Shown: piece by piece, positions 1 to 11,400 of the stretch | How the letters are laid out: each line of letters opens with the position of its first letter | Numbering within the stretch: the first letter of the stretch is position 1 | Source of the DNA: Polytrichum commune | Lineage: Eukaryota; Streptophyta; Polytrichopsida; Polytrichales; Polytrichaceae | DNA length: 64,000 bases | Direction: 5' to 3' | Assembly: GCA_950295325.1 (NCBI GenBank) | Contig: OX485808.1 | Location: forward strand, 36,846,527-36,910,526 | Notes under the pieces: model-generated | What the model saw: only the letters and a program-made list of their open reading frames with translations | Database searches by the model: none | Told to the model about the DNA's origin: nothing | Program-made: the position numbers and the translations under genes

Positions 1-36
1 CGGGACGACTTCCTCGTCCATAGTGTAAATTGGCCC
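1..36. mobile_element. Right end of a Harbinger-type MITE cut by the window edge
   Basis: The first 36 bases match the right terminal inverted repeat of the element at 60069-61516 (a stretch around GTCCATAGTGTAAA ending in GGCCC). They are followed by TTA, which fits the TWA target site of PIF/Harbinger elements. The rest of the element lies outside the window. Confidence 0.55.
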
Positions 37-47
37 TTAGTGTCGAC

Positions 48-765
48 TTCCATGTAGGTCGCTTGTCCACTAGATTCCAAAAAAATAATGGGTCGGAGGT
101 GTTCTCGTGTACTTAAGCGAAAACCGGCATCCAACTATATTATGGCAATTTGTTAGACTAAGGAGGGTTGTGGACATGGGCTATAAGACTTCCATGCATC
201 CATGAAAGAATCTTCAACCTACAAATTTTGATCACCGAAGGTTTTTAGGATTAGTTTTAGGAGGAGGAAGAGGTCTTAATTTGGAGGAGGAGGTGAGTAG
301 GTGGGCGTGGATTTGAGAAGATGGGAGTAGCTACTTGGCGCATGTGAACCTTACCCCACCAAATTCCCTTTACATTTGGACAAGTTTGTTCCTTAGGATG
401 AGTTTTCATGTAGGCCACTTGCCCACTAGATTCTAGATAATAGACGGTCGGAGGTGTTCGCATGTAGTTAAGCACACCCCGCTATCCAACCACATTATGG
501 TGGTCTACTAGAATGTGGAGGGCCATGAAGACAAACATGTAGACTTGCATGTGTCCGCTAAAGAATATTCAACTTTCAAGTGCCAGTCATTGAAAGATTA
601 AGACCGGTTGAAGACTCATAAAAAACCAAGGTTGGTCTAGACCTCCATCCTTGATAACCGGGAGGGGGAGGTTAGAAGGTGGACCCGGGTTTCAGAAGAT
701 GGGAGGTAGCTAGTTGGTACATACGAACCCTACCCCACCATATTCCCTCGACATTTGGGCGGGTT
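48..765. repeat. Tandem pair of a ~356-bp repeat
   Basis: Bases 48-400 and 404-765 are two diverged copies of one unit. Shared landmarks are CATGTAGG, CCACTAGATTC, GGTCGGAGGTGTTC, ACATTATGG and the CCTACCCCACCA-like stretch near the end of each unit. A third partial copy lies at about 27705-27780. No coding potential was recognised. It could be part of a degraded retroelement, but no protein domain supports that. Confidence 0.65.
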
Positions 766-1251
766 TGTCCTTATTCACACTAAAATCTGGTAGGCGACCG
801 GCCTACATGGAAACTCACCCTTAGAGCATCCCCAGGAGAGATAGTAAGCAACCCGCCAAAAATAATATATTATATGGTGTTTAGGAGCCCTCCATCTTGG
901 GCGGGGCAGCTCATCTTGAGTCAGAGCCCACCAAAGCCTAGGCATACCCCCGGTATAATTAGGAAGCAATCAATAAGACAACGACACCTATTATCTGACA
1001 TGGGATAAAGTAGGATATCGGAGTATCTGATATTAAAGTAATCTCTTGGCGGGCCGGAGGAGGGTCGCCATATGAACCATTTATGGCGTTGGAAGGCCTT
1101 TACTATACCCGGGCCGGTTCTAAATTATGCCAGACCGGACATTGGTGGGGCTCAATTTATGCCGGTACCGCCACCTAAGAACCCGGGATGCCCCATTTTT
1201 GGCGTTGGCATGCCCTATGGCGAGGCTGCTGGGGACGCTCTTAGCCGACCC

Positions 1252-1450
1252 ATTTGGCATCTGGAGACTGGAATCCAGTTTTGTCGATGGTGGGCAGTTT
1301 ACCTCACCATAGCCACGGTATTCTGTCAGCATCACTGGACTTAGTTGCCAGTGTATTCTCTCGCCATCGCGAATGTACTTTGTAGGCATTGCTTAGTAGT
1401 GGCAGTGGGTTCTGTTGCCATAATCAAAGCGCTTTGTCGGCATGACTTAG
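1252..1450. repeat. Minisatellite-like repeat shared with 27783-28325
   Basis: A block beginning CATTTGGCATCTGGAGACTG recurs almost exactly at 27782. It is followed by diverged ~55-bp units built on 'CGCCATAG(T/C)CAAAG..CTTTGTCGGCAT(A/T)ACTTAG'. At 1447-1449 TTA is followed by GGGCCACTTTACAC, resembling the terminal repeat of the MITE at 58503-59734, but no partner end was found. Confidence 0.55.
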
Positions 1451-1779
1451 GGCCACTTTACACCTAGAGGCCGGGCCAATTCCCCTTGAGGCTGATTGCA
1501 TGAAATTTCAGCCCCTTTTGGGTTGGAGGCCAATCTCAACTATACATTATAATAAGAGTATAATGTGGGTCAATTTTTTCATATGTAAAGGCCTTAGAGT
1601 CAAGAAGCTACGCCGATTCAATAAATCTAGCATAATCCAACTGATCTAGTATAATATAACATAGAGCCGTTCATATTTCCACATAATCCAATGGATATAG
1701 TTCGTTGAAAAAAGCATATTTTATTAAGAAAAGTTTTTTCTAATTGAAATGTGGTATTGGCCCCGAGGCCAAGAATTGC

Positions 1780-2770
1780 CATTAGTGTACACAAATGAAA
1801 CTTGCCATTAGTATGCTCAAGAACTACGTCCAAGAAGAACCGGCGGTTAGTTACAGATGAACCGGTTGCGTTCGAGAAATAACCGGTTGAAGTTGGAGAC
1901 TTCAAGAGAATTACCGATCATTTTGGAGGAATCTATAGAATATACCTCAAATGAATAAAGCAAAAGCGGAAGATGTCAACATGTAACTGGTTGTATTTAA
2001 AATCACTAGGATCTTGACTGACTATGCCCAACAACTTCCCAGGCACAACTCAAGAATATCTTCCTCTTCTATACGAAAATGTGGAGACATGGCACTTGCC
2101 ATTAGTATGCTTAGAAATATCTTCCCGTTGCATACTAAAACGCAAGACTATCTAAAGTACTACTCTAAATGCCATACTGTAAATATATTCTCACATAAAG
2201 AAGTAACTTATGTTGACAAATATAATCATATTGGTGATTAGTGGGTGTGGCACTTTGAGACCTCTAGACGACCTCTGGGCATCTATTTGAAGCCCTTCGC
2301 AAATAGTGGATGTTACTTTAAATACCATAAATACTGCAATGATCTGGCTTGAAGTGTGGAAAAACAGAATATGTTACGGAAGTTATGGGAGACTCAGACA
2401 CTTCTGTCGGCATGTAAGTTAAGTTGGACGGAGGCCTTTGAAAAGTCAAGGCCAGGAGGTACCAGTGCCCAACATTCCCTATGCCACCATGCCCACTTGG
2501 ACTTGGCAATATTTATTTTATTTCTTATTTCTTTTTGCACAAATTGAAGGCTTACTAATGTCTTGGCATGAGTACGTTCAACAATGTTATAAAGTGTATG
2601 CCTATGTTACACAATGGTCTACAACTTGACTAAAGTGTACACAAATGACAGTTGCCACTAGTATGCTCAAGAAGAATATCTTCCTCTTGTATATTAAAAT
2701 GTAAAGACATGACGCTTGTCATTATTACGCTCAAAAGGTTAGACCCTTTACATGACACTAAATACCACAA
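1780..2770. repeat. Diverged dispersed-repeat region
   Basis: Several stretches recur here, for example GTGTACACAAATGA, CTTGCCATTAGTATGCT and ATATCTTCCTCTTGTATA. They occur about three times in the segment and again in opposite orientation at about 21790-22190. Bases 1880-2015 also carry the 'ACCGGTTGAAGTT...TAACTGGTTG' sequence found at 16430-17480, 20244-20630 and 49370-49530. No gene was recognised. Confidence 0.5.
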
Positions 2771-2791
2771 ACGGTGTAGTTTGAAATTTGT

Positions 2792-3106
2792 GTGAATCCC
2801 ACAATTTGTTATTCTAGAAGATTGATTTGGACAATTTTTTTAATTTTATGCTACTTTTGTCCTTTAACTAACATTCAAGGTGTTGGTGGAAAGTCTTTGA
2901 GAAGAATAGAAGAAGATCCGGGGTCTTTTGCCCACACTATATCCAGCTCGATTGATTATACCCACATTGATATCCATGCAAATTGTCCACCCACACTAAT
3001 AGACGATTTAGTGCAGTGGTGTGGCAACGACGAAGTCGTGGGTTGCAAAATTCTATCAGGAAGAGGTTCTGTTATCATGTGGAGTCATCTTGCTTCGGGC
3101 AAATGA
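2792..3106 (+). other. Short open frame of unknown nature, possibly a gene relic
   Basis: An open stretch of about 100 codons starts with a hydrophobic segment (IFLILCYFCPLTNIQG) and continues into a soluble-looking part. I recognise no family. Its DNA (TGCTACTTTTGTCCT...TGTTGGT...CCGGGGTCT...) resembles, with many changes, the DNA directly after the LRR array at 15995-16170. It may be a relic of the 3' side of a related LRR gene, or simply a shared repeat. Confidence 0.25.
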
Positions 3107-3169
3107 ATGGATGACAAGTCGTTGTGATTTCATCCACAAATGGTCATGTAATCCAAACACACCTAATAT

Positions 3170-3530
3170 GTGTAAGATCACATTTGTGGAACCAAAGTGC
3201 ATGTGATATCAAGGAGTTTTGTAGTGTTAACACGGATGCATGATGAAAGACAATTAGTGCAACGTGATGTTAGTAAAAAGCATATGACATTATGGAATAA
3301 CACAAATTCAACATTGCAATAATGACAATAAATACAATGATGACAAGTGATCCGTGTGAGCGTGTGGTTTGATTTCTTTGGTGGTTTATTTTAATGTCAA
3401 AACCCGTGATATATATGGGAATGTAAAGGTGACAACAAGGAGTGAAATTTCTATTGGGAACACCCATTCCCTAGGGTTTCGGGATATAAAAGGAGTAACG
3501 TAAAGGAGGTCCATATTACGGAGTATTGAG
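3170..3530. repeat. Dispersed repeat, copy 1 (partner at 50515-50945)
   Basis: The stretches GGAACCAAAGTGCATGTGAT, TTTTGTAGTGT, TTCTTTGGTGGTTT and TAGGGTTTCGGGATAT occur in the same order and orientation at 50515-50945. This is about 360 bp of clear but diverged similarity. No terminal inverted repeat or coding region was seen. Confidence 0.6.
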
Positions 3531-4512
3531 CATATCGGTGTGCACGTGGACTTGGCAAATTGCAATGAGTCATCGAGCCCTAGGCAGCTCATGTGGGGTA
3601 CGTAGTACGCCGAGTCCACATGTATTATTTCCACTTGGCTTAAGTTCCACGCAAACTCATAGACTATTCAAGTGGCATAACTAAGATAGTGATGTAACAT
3701 TCATGCCGGCTTGAATCCTGTAAAATGTAAGATATTATATTGCAGATGTTGAAATTTGAGCTGGACCGAATCCTCGAAGAAGCCAAGTCTGGGACGGACC
3801 ATCGCCCACAATTCTGTGTGCCACCATAATCGGCTATTCCGATACTGATACTGGAGCCCATTCACTCGGCAAGTTGCAGTTTATTGAGCCATAGCCACCA
3901 CCACCGTTTCCGCTTGCTTGCTCCTGGTTACTCCTTCCTCCTCTTGCCATGAACATGTTCATGATCATGTTCATGTTCATGCAAATTGATCCAGTATTGT
4001 AGCGCAACACGCCACACGCCACACCAAGCAGCTTGTGGGATGTGAGGAGTTAGTGACACGGGTGCGTGGATGTGGTGTTCATGAGGTTTGCTCTGTGTGG
4101 CAGCAAGCACGTACTTAGTCTTATGACTCCGGGTTTGCAGTATAGTTGGGCTTCGATCGCCACCGGGGGAGGTTCTGCTCACTCCCCTTCCAAATCCGTG
4201 GGTGCGGGGGAAGTCGTGTGTTGTGTGTTGGGTTGGAAATAGCGGCGAGAAGGATCGAGAAGGATCCGGGATTGTCTGGGCCATGTTATGAGATGCTTTG
4301 TGATTGTTGTAGCATGTGGTGGCATGGGGTTGGATTCGTGGCGCAGGTGTGGGTCTTGGTGAGGGGAGGGGGTAGCTTGACGCTATTTGTAAATATGTGA
4401 TGTAGGTGCCATGCGTTTTGGTGATGAAGGGTGTGTGGGTGGTTTGCAGTGGGTTTGTGAAAGTGGGGAGCAATTTTCTGCAAGCAAGAAGAATGTGTGA
4501 AGAGATTGGCGC

Positions 4513-4590
4513 ACAAACGGGTGATGAGTACGACGATCTGTTCAAGGTAGTGTTGATAGGAGACTTCGTAGTCGGGAAGTGTGATCCACG
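4513..4590 (+). pseudogene. Rab (Rab11/RabA-like) GTPase exon relic
   Basis: The plus strand reads GDEYDDLFKVVLIGD followed by FVVGK. This matches the N-terminal start of plant RabA/Rab11 small GTPases, where the P-loop normally reads GDSGVGKS. Here the loop has two substitutions and the similarity stops right after GK. The remaining G-motifs and the C-terminal prenylation cysteines are absent. The stretch abuts a minus-strand copia segment that starts near 4600, so the gene was probably split by insertion or carried here as a fragment. Only about 25 codons are preserved, so the subfamily is uncertain. Confidence 0.6.
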
Positions 4591-4599
4591 TGTAACGAG

Positions 4600-5570
4600 T
4601 TTTGCGTGGAGTCCCAATCGCCGATTGGTGTACAGTTTGCCACTCGTTCCATCCAGGTATTGTCTCCCCTGTATTAAGACTTTGTCAAAATATCAACAGT
4701 TTGTAATGCTGTTGGAATATATTCAAGGTCTATGACCTTATCCTGAAACTGATCTCATATAAAGTGATATTGGATGTCCACGTGCTTAGTACGCTTGTAA
4801 AATTCAAAATTCTTTACAAGACGTGTAGCAGATTGATTATCACTACGAATCAATATTGGTTTAGTGAGGTTGATACCGAAAGTCCCCAACAATCGCATGA
4901 GCCATACAACTTCTTCCGTGGCTGCACAAGTTGCAATGTATTCTGCATCTGTAGTACTTACAGCTGTGCATTTCTGCGGTTGTGAGTTCCAAGCAATGAA
5001 GTTGTCGTCGAGTTTGAACAAATATCATGTTCGTGATTTGCCAGTATCAATGTCACCTTTGAAGTCCTAGTTGCAATAACGTGCAAGTACAGGTGCACAT
5101 GCACATTGTTTATATATCAAACCGTAATCAGTTGTCCCTTTGCAATAATGAAAAGTTTGTTTGATAGTTGTCCAGTGCATCTGTCAAAGATATTCGGCAT
5201 ATTTAGCCACAGTGTGCACAGTGTTTGGGCGAGTGAACAGGGATGCAAACATTAGGCAGTCAACGACTTCCTTATAGGGAACTGAAATTGGTGCATTGCA
5301 TTCAGAGTCATCTGACTGCATGGACGAATGAACGTGAGGGCCAGCATGTATTGAAACGGGGATGCAATCTATCATATGAAACCGTTTGAGCACTTCATTA
5401 ATATATCTTGTCTAGTGAAGAAAAATGATCCCTGCTTCTTTGCGATTTATAACTTCAAAACAAACATAATAGTCACCATCTCTTGTTGTGGCGAGCATTG
5501 TCCTCATGGAATTTGACCTTATTACATGAGAGTACGTGTCACTGTATTTATACTTATCAACGTGTCATGA
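4600..5570 (-). pseudogene. Ty1-copia polyprotein relic: end of reverse transcriptase plus RNase H
   Basis: On the minus strand, 5570-5184 encodes the end of a copia reverse transcriptase (EVINRKEAGIIF, then NEVLKRFHMIDC). Bases 5021-4660 encode the RNase H region with WNSQPQKCTAVSTTDAEYIA, SDNQSATRLVKN and KHVDIQYHFI, then a degraded DILTK end. In-frame stops (after IIFLH and after HFI) and frame changes break it. No gag, protease, integrase or LTR pair was found, so this is a truncated, inactive copy. It lies next to the Rab relic. Confidence 0.8.
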
Positions 5571-8409
5571 AGACTTATATTTCACCTTAAAACCCGATTT
5601 TCTTTTGAGAGCGAAGGAAAACATGGGAAAGCTCACAGGGTGCCCTCTCTTGTGAATCGAACATGCCGTTCCAAAAAGGGTGAACTTGGTGAGTTGATGG
5701 CTGACGCACAAGTATGGTGGCCTCATATCGTCGCTCATCTAGAACAGACATCTATATTTACGTTATACATAATAAGGCTAAAGTTTTGAAACAATCACTA
5801 CAAGGACATGGGTTATGCTGAGATTTGGACTATGTGCAAATGCAATTCATTTTATTGTATTTGGACTATGTGCAATAGGCCGCATACCTTATGCAGAGAA
5901 GCGATTCGGAGAACGGGTTAGCATCGCACTTCCGTAATTTTTTTTGACATGATTGAAGTACACATCTCTACTTAGTCCCTAGTTTTCACATAGAAATCTT
6001 TGATTGAACACACTTGAAATTTTATGGACGAACTCTCACATGTGTGGAAATGTAGGATATCTCTGTACACAAACTCAATCACTTTATATTACATAGAAGT
6101 GGCCATTTGTTAAATTGCATAGATGCAAGTCATGAAGCAGGTTGGCTAAGTTTTAGCTGAATTTGATTGCCATCCATGGTGTTCCATTCTAATGTCTTCT
6201 TTTCTGCGACATCTTTCAGGTGGACAAGTTTGAAATAGACAAGGTGCTTGTGAAGGATATTCAAACAAGGTGCCATTAAATACATCCAGGGTTACTTTTC
6301 TTTCTTGTAAGGTATTGCATGTTGGGGATGATCATTTACATGAAATCGTGGCCTTTGGTTGATGTAAGGTTTGGGATAATATTTGTAAATCAATGTTAGA
6401 CTCATTTGTGTATTGGGCTGAAAGAGTTTTGATGAAAGAGAATGTGATCTCAACAATAAAAGTAGTTGTAAGAGTATTCCATCTTGCACTTGGACATTAA
6501 GGATGATTGACCATGTTGGTGATGCCTTGCAAGGGGAAGCTGAAAATTCAGTGCAATAGTATGGTTATTCAAAAATGATTTATCTTGATTGTCGTTCCTA
6601 GTAACAAATGTTTAACACAAATTGGTGAAGTGAGTCATAGTTTATGTGGAGAGATTTGTTTATCTATTTCATCTTTTTGGCTTAGGAGAGTTGATGCCAT
6701 CATTTTCAGTGGAACCCATGAATTTGTTTCTAACCATGTCCAAGATTGGTCTTGTTATGAATAGGGATTGTAATGGCACTTTGGTTCATTGTGGATGAAA
6801 ATTGAAAAAGGGTGGTGTGTTAAAATCAAGTTTTACTTTTCCATTGAGTTGAGCACAAAAGGCCGCTATGGCAAAGTATGGTAGATTGCATGTGACAACA
6901 TCAAAGTATGCTAGAAAGCAAGGCCTGGTTAGTGAAGATCATTGAAATGACAAAATGAAAGTTGGACTAAAAATAAATTTGAAAAGATGGTTGTTTGTAT
7001 TGCAGTTTGAGGTCCACGGATGAGATGATACGAAGGATTAATAGACCACTTTGGAGAATTTAATCTTTCAAGTTTTGGAACTCTAAAGCTGCATTCAACA
7101 ACATAACCAAGAGTACACATAGGTGTTTGAAAGAGGCCATTATGCAAGAAAGAATTGAAGGTTCATCCCCCTTGACTTAGGTATTTACATCCCCACAACA
7201 TGTCTCACATGCTCAAAGAACTTGTAAAAGTTGCTTTAGTATTTTACAATTGCAGTTTTTGAAACTTCTCATTATGTTGTTGATGACCTTCAGTGTTTTG
7301 TTAAACAACCAATTGTTGATTCTTCCAGAGTTGTTTTGAATGGTTAAATAAAGGAATTTGATTTATTTGCTCTTTTTAGTTGTCAGTCACATTGTTGATA
7401 ACAAGGGTTATGCTCAGATTTTCTTGTTGGCTATGATTCTCAACGCGTTAGGGATAAGAGTGGGTTTGTGGTTGTGATGAACAGTGAATTCTTGTTGAAA
7501 TTTCACTTCAATTTCACCACCTGATAGGTTATATTGTTCTCATCTTTTGTCCCTCCAAACTTGAATTTGACAACATTTTGAGTAGTAATAATTTTATTGA
7601 GGCCATAGTAATTTGATGTGGATATTTAATTTTTTTGAAATTATTCACATACAAGAAACAAATCATTAGACTTTATAAATTTGAACTTGGAATTTTTATC
7701 TCTTATAATTGTGGTGAACAAAGAAATACTTTGATTTATGTGTCACACACAACTTTATGTGTCACACATAGCTTTATGTGCTTTCTTATATATGTTTTAG
7801 GTTTACAAGACATAGTCAGTAGATTTGAAAAATTCTCTACAAAGTTTGGATAGGCAAGGAACTTTATATCGTATCCACTTAGGAAGAGCTTATTTGCACC
7901 TCATGGTACTCCAACCGTATTGGGTGTGCACAATAAGTTGGTATTCGTTTCATGCTGGATGTCATATGAAGTCTATAGTAATTTAGTGATACATAAAGCA
8001 CCTAAATTTGCAAGGGATTAAGCATGTTATTCATCTTGGGCTCATTTTTATGTTGTAGACATCAAACTGTGACAATGCAATGTTATGTATTGTATATTGC
8101 GAACCCAAATTGTCAATAAATGCCATGTGATGAATCATAGTGAAATTCAAGGTTGACATTTTAGTTCAATGTACACTATCAAGTTATGTGCTAATTTAAG
8201 ATGTTGATATGCTAGGTGTGTTCCATATAAAGTATTGTTTGAAAACAACACAACAATGACACCAAGTGGGCATCAAACATAAAAAAAAGTCTAGCAATAT
8301 GTATACAAATTATGCCAAATGCTATTGTCTTTTCCTTTGTGTGATGTGGCATTGAATTTGTAGATGCAACGTGACTCTAATTCTTACCCTTTTTTTGTTC
8401 TACATGCAG
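5571..8409. other. No gene recognised; upstream region of the kinase-NLR gene
   Basis: About 2.8 kb of AT-rich sequence without a convincing coding region. The last ~20 bases (CCTTTTTTTGTTCTACATGCAG) form a good 3' splice site directly before the first coding ATG. A 5' UTR intron and an upstream non-coding exon are therefore likely somewhere here, but I could not place them. Confidence 0.4.
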
Positions 8410-8412
8410 GAT

Positions 8413-11400
8413 ATGATGGCTAATCAATCCAATATCTTGGGGCTTTGTATATTCAACACTGACTACATACAACAAATTGTGCATGAGGGGGGTGCCAAGT
8501 TTGCATTGAATCAACGCCAATGCACATGTCTTGCACAAACGCTCAAAAAATTCACCAGTACTATAGAAATTATTTTCTCCCATACAAATGAGTTTCTTAA
8601 CAATTGTGACTTGTTCTTGAAGGAGTTGTTTCTAGTTATTGAAAGGGCCAAGTTGTTGGTACAAGAGTGTTATGGTGAGAAATGGTGGCATGTAGCATTG
8701 CTCCAAATCCACAATGAAGAGGCATTCCAAGACTTGTTCATGAATCTCAAATCTTGTCATGATGATATTTATCGACATTTAAAAGGCCAATGTGTTGGAC
8801 AGTTGGACCAATTTCAAGATGATGTGAGTTTTTCACTAAGCACCATGAGTGAATTGGGAGTTGAAGATCATCTCGAATTGGTGAGGCGATTACAAGCAAG
8901 CGTAGAATCCACGCATTCATCCTCTAAGAACAAGGTCACTAGCAAAGAGTCAACGATTGCGGCATACTTGTTGAAAAGATATGACAATCAAGGTTACTAT
9001 GTGAATGGTGGACAACATGTGGAGGTTGATGCACGATTGGGTTGGCGAGGCTCAAGCCCACTTGGAGAAGGTGCGTGTGGCAATGTAGAGAAAACAACTT
9101 GGTTTGGTTTGCCGTGTGCAAAGAAGGTTCAAGTTTTGGGTGATATGGAAGATGGGGACAAAAGCTTCAAGAAAGAGGTAGGCATACTTGCAAGCGCCAA
9201 TCATCCAAATGTCGTGAAATTCATATGTTGTGGCCGAAAACCAGAGAAACGCAAATGTTTCATTGCTATGGAGCTTCTAGACACAAGCTTGGAGGCATTG
9301 ATGGAGGAGGTATCAAATGGCGGAACAAAAACACCCTTCCCAATTCAAGTAGCTATGGACATCATCTTACAAATCGCGAAGGGCATGAGTTATCTACATG
9401 GGAAGAAAATTGCACATCGGGATTTAAAACCTGCCAATGTGTTGGTGCATAAAATCATGGTGGACGAATTGCACAAGGACAACTATGTGAATGTGAAGTT
9501 GGCCGACTTTGGACTTTCAAAAACGGATGTGCATAGCAACATTTCTGAGAAATTAAGCCAAGGTATTGGGACGAGGTTGTATAAAGCACCTGAGCTATTC
9601 CACTACACCAACCAAAAGACAAAGAACACGATGTCTTTTGCAGTGGAAAAAGTGAATGCACATGAAGCCGATGTATACAGTTTTGGTGTGATGTGTGCAA
9701 CTATACTCTCAGGAAACCAACCATTTGAAGGCGATGGTCATGATCTTCCTACAAGGCTAAGGTCAGGTGAGAGGCCATGGGTGCCTGATGATTGTCCCCA
9801 AGCTTTGGTCTCCTTGATCAACGAATGTTGGTCATTAGAACGAACAAAGAGACCCAAGTTCAAGGAGATTTGCACAACATTAAAAGAATTGAGAAGTTCC
9901 ATTTTATGGGGAAATGTTGCACTTAGAAATCAAAAGGTGGAAAATGAGACAACCTTGTTTCAAAGGATTTCAAATTTGCCTCATGACGTTATATATTTGT
10001 GCAAACGCTTCTGGAGGACACCGAATTTGGAGGGGAGAGAAGCTAATGAGGCCCAACATACAAGTCAATTTCATACCAAGGTATTAATCCTACCAATATA
10101 TTAAATGGTTTAGAAATTAGTTCACATCAACTTTCAAATGGGCTAACAAATACAATCAATTTATCTTGTTGTATTCATTTTCATCAAATATTGGATCCAA
10201 ATACAAATTTGAAATCTTGTTAAAAGAGAAAGCGTATTCTTTTAAATGAGACAATCAAGGTACTTTGATAGCACTCATAGAAATCATACTCTTTTGCATT
10301 TATTGTAACTTATGTGTCAAAGCAATATCTAATATCAAATTTTGTATGTAAAGGGTTTTCAACTTTTTGCACCATTGTCATGGGCAAACCGAATACTTCC
10401 ATCACAAGTGCGGTCCACACATTCATTACCATCACTCCCGGTTCACTTTGTCAATATTGATAAGAAAATCTCAAACGTGTTATTTCAACTAGAATCCAAT
10501 CAAATTCTAGGCATCGTCGGGATGGGTGGAAGTGGAAAGACCACTTTGACAAAGGCCATTCTTCATCGTGTGCATGAAGGCTTTGAAGCAACAAGCTTTG
10601 TGGCAAATATGAGAGACTCCAAAAACATCTTGGATATACAAAGACAATTGTTGGAGGATCTAAACTACAAGAGGTACATAAACACCACAGAAGAAGGGTT
10701 CAAGGACTTACACGAGATATTTGAGAGGAAAAAAGTCTTTGTTGTCTTTGATGATGTTGCCTCTCAAGAACAACTCCATGGGCTAGTTTCATCTAAGTGG
10801 AAGTTTGCTAACGGTAGTAAGATCATTGCCACAAGCCGAAATTGGCAAGACTTAAAAACAACTTGTATCTCACACAATGGAAAGATGGACATGGAGTTAT
10901 TGGACGAAGATGAAGCAAAGGAGCTATTCTACAAGCATGCATTCTTACAACAACAATCTCAAGGGCCACAATTTGAAAAAGTTGCCAACAAAGTCATCGA
11001 AGCATGTGGTGGTCTGCCTTTGAGTTTGGAAGTATTGGGAAGTTATTTGTGCGGAGTTCAAAGGCTTAGGGTATGGCAACAAGCATTGCGAAGATTACAG
11101 AGGGGACAATGCCTTGGTGGTAGTTGGGACAACGAAAGGATATGGAGAACGTTGAGGATAAGCTACGATAATTTGGATGGAGAAGAGAAAAACATGTTTT
11201 TGGACATTGCTTGTTTTTTTTGTCGGGATGTTCTCAAGCAAGGGATGGAGGAAGAGAAGGCGTTAAAAATATGGGATTGTGATGATAGTAACGCACATTC
11301 TGCACTTTTGAATCTCATGGACCGAAGTCTTGTGCGAATGGATTTGGATGGGATGTTGACAATGCATGATCATTTACGTGACATGGGACGTATGATAGCA

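Noticed and set aside
3928-4617. 229-codon minus-strand open frame rich in Thr, Pro and His
   Set aside because: It lacks any domain, has biased composition, and overlaps the Rab exon relic on the opposite strand.
5580-5730. Short minus-strand frame starting MRPPYLCVSHQL
   Set aside because: About 50 codons, no recognisable family and no support from neighbours.
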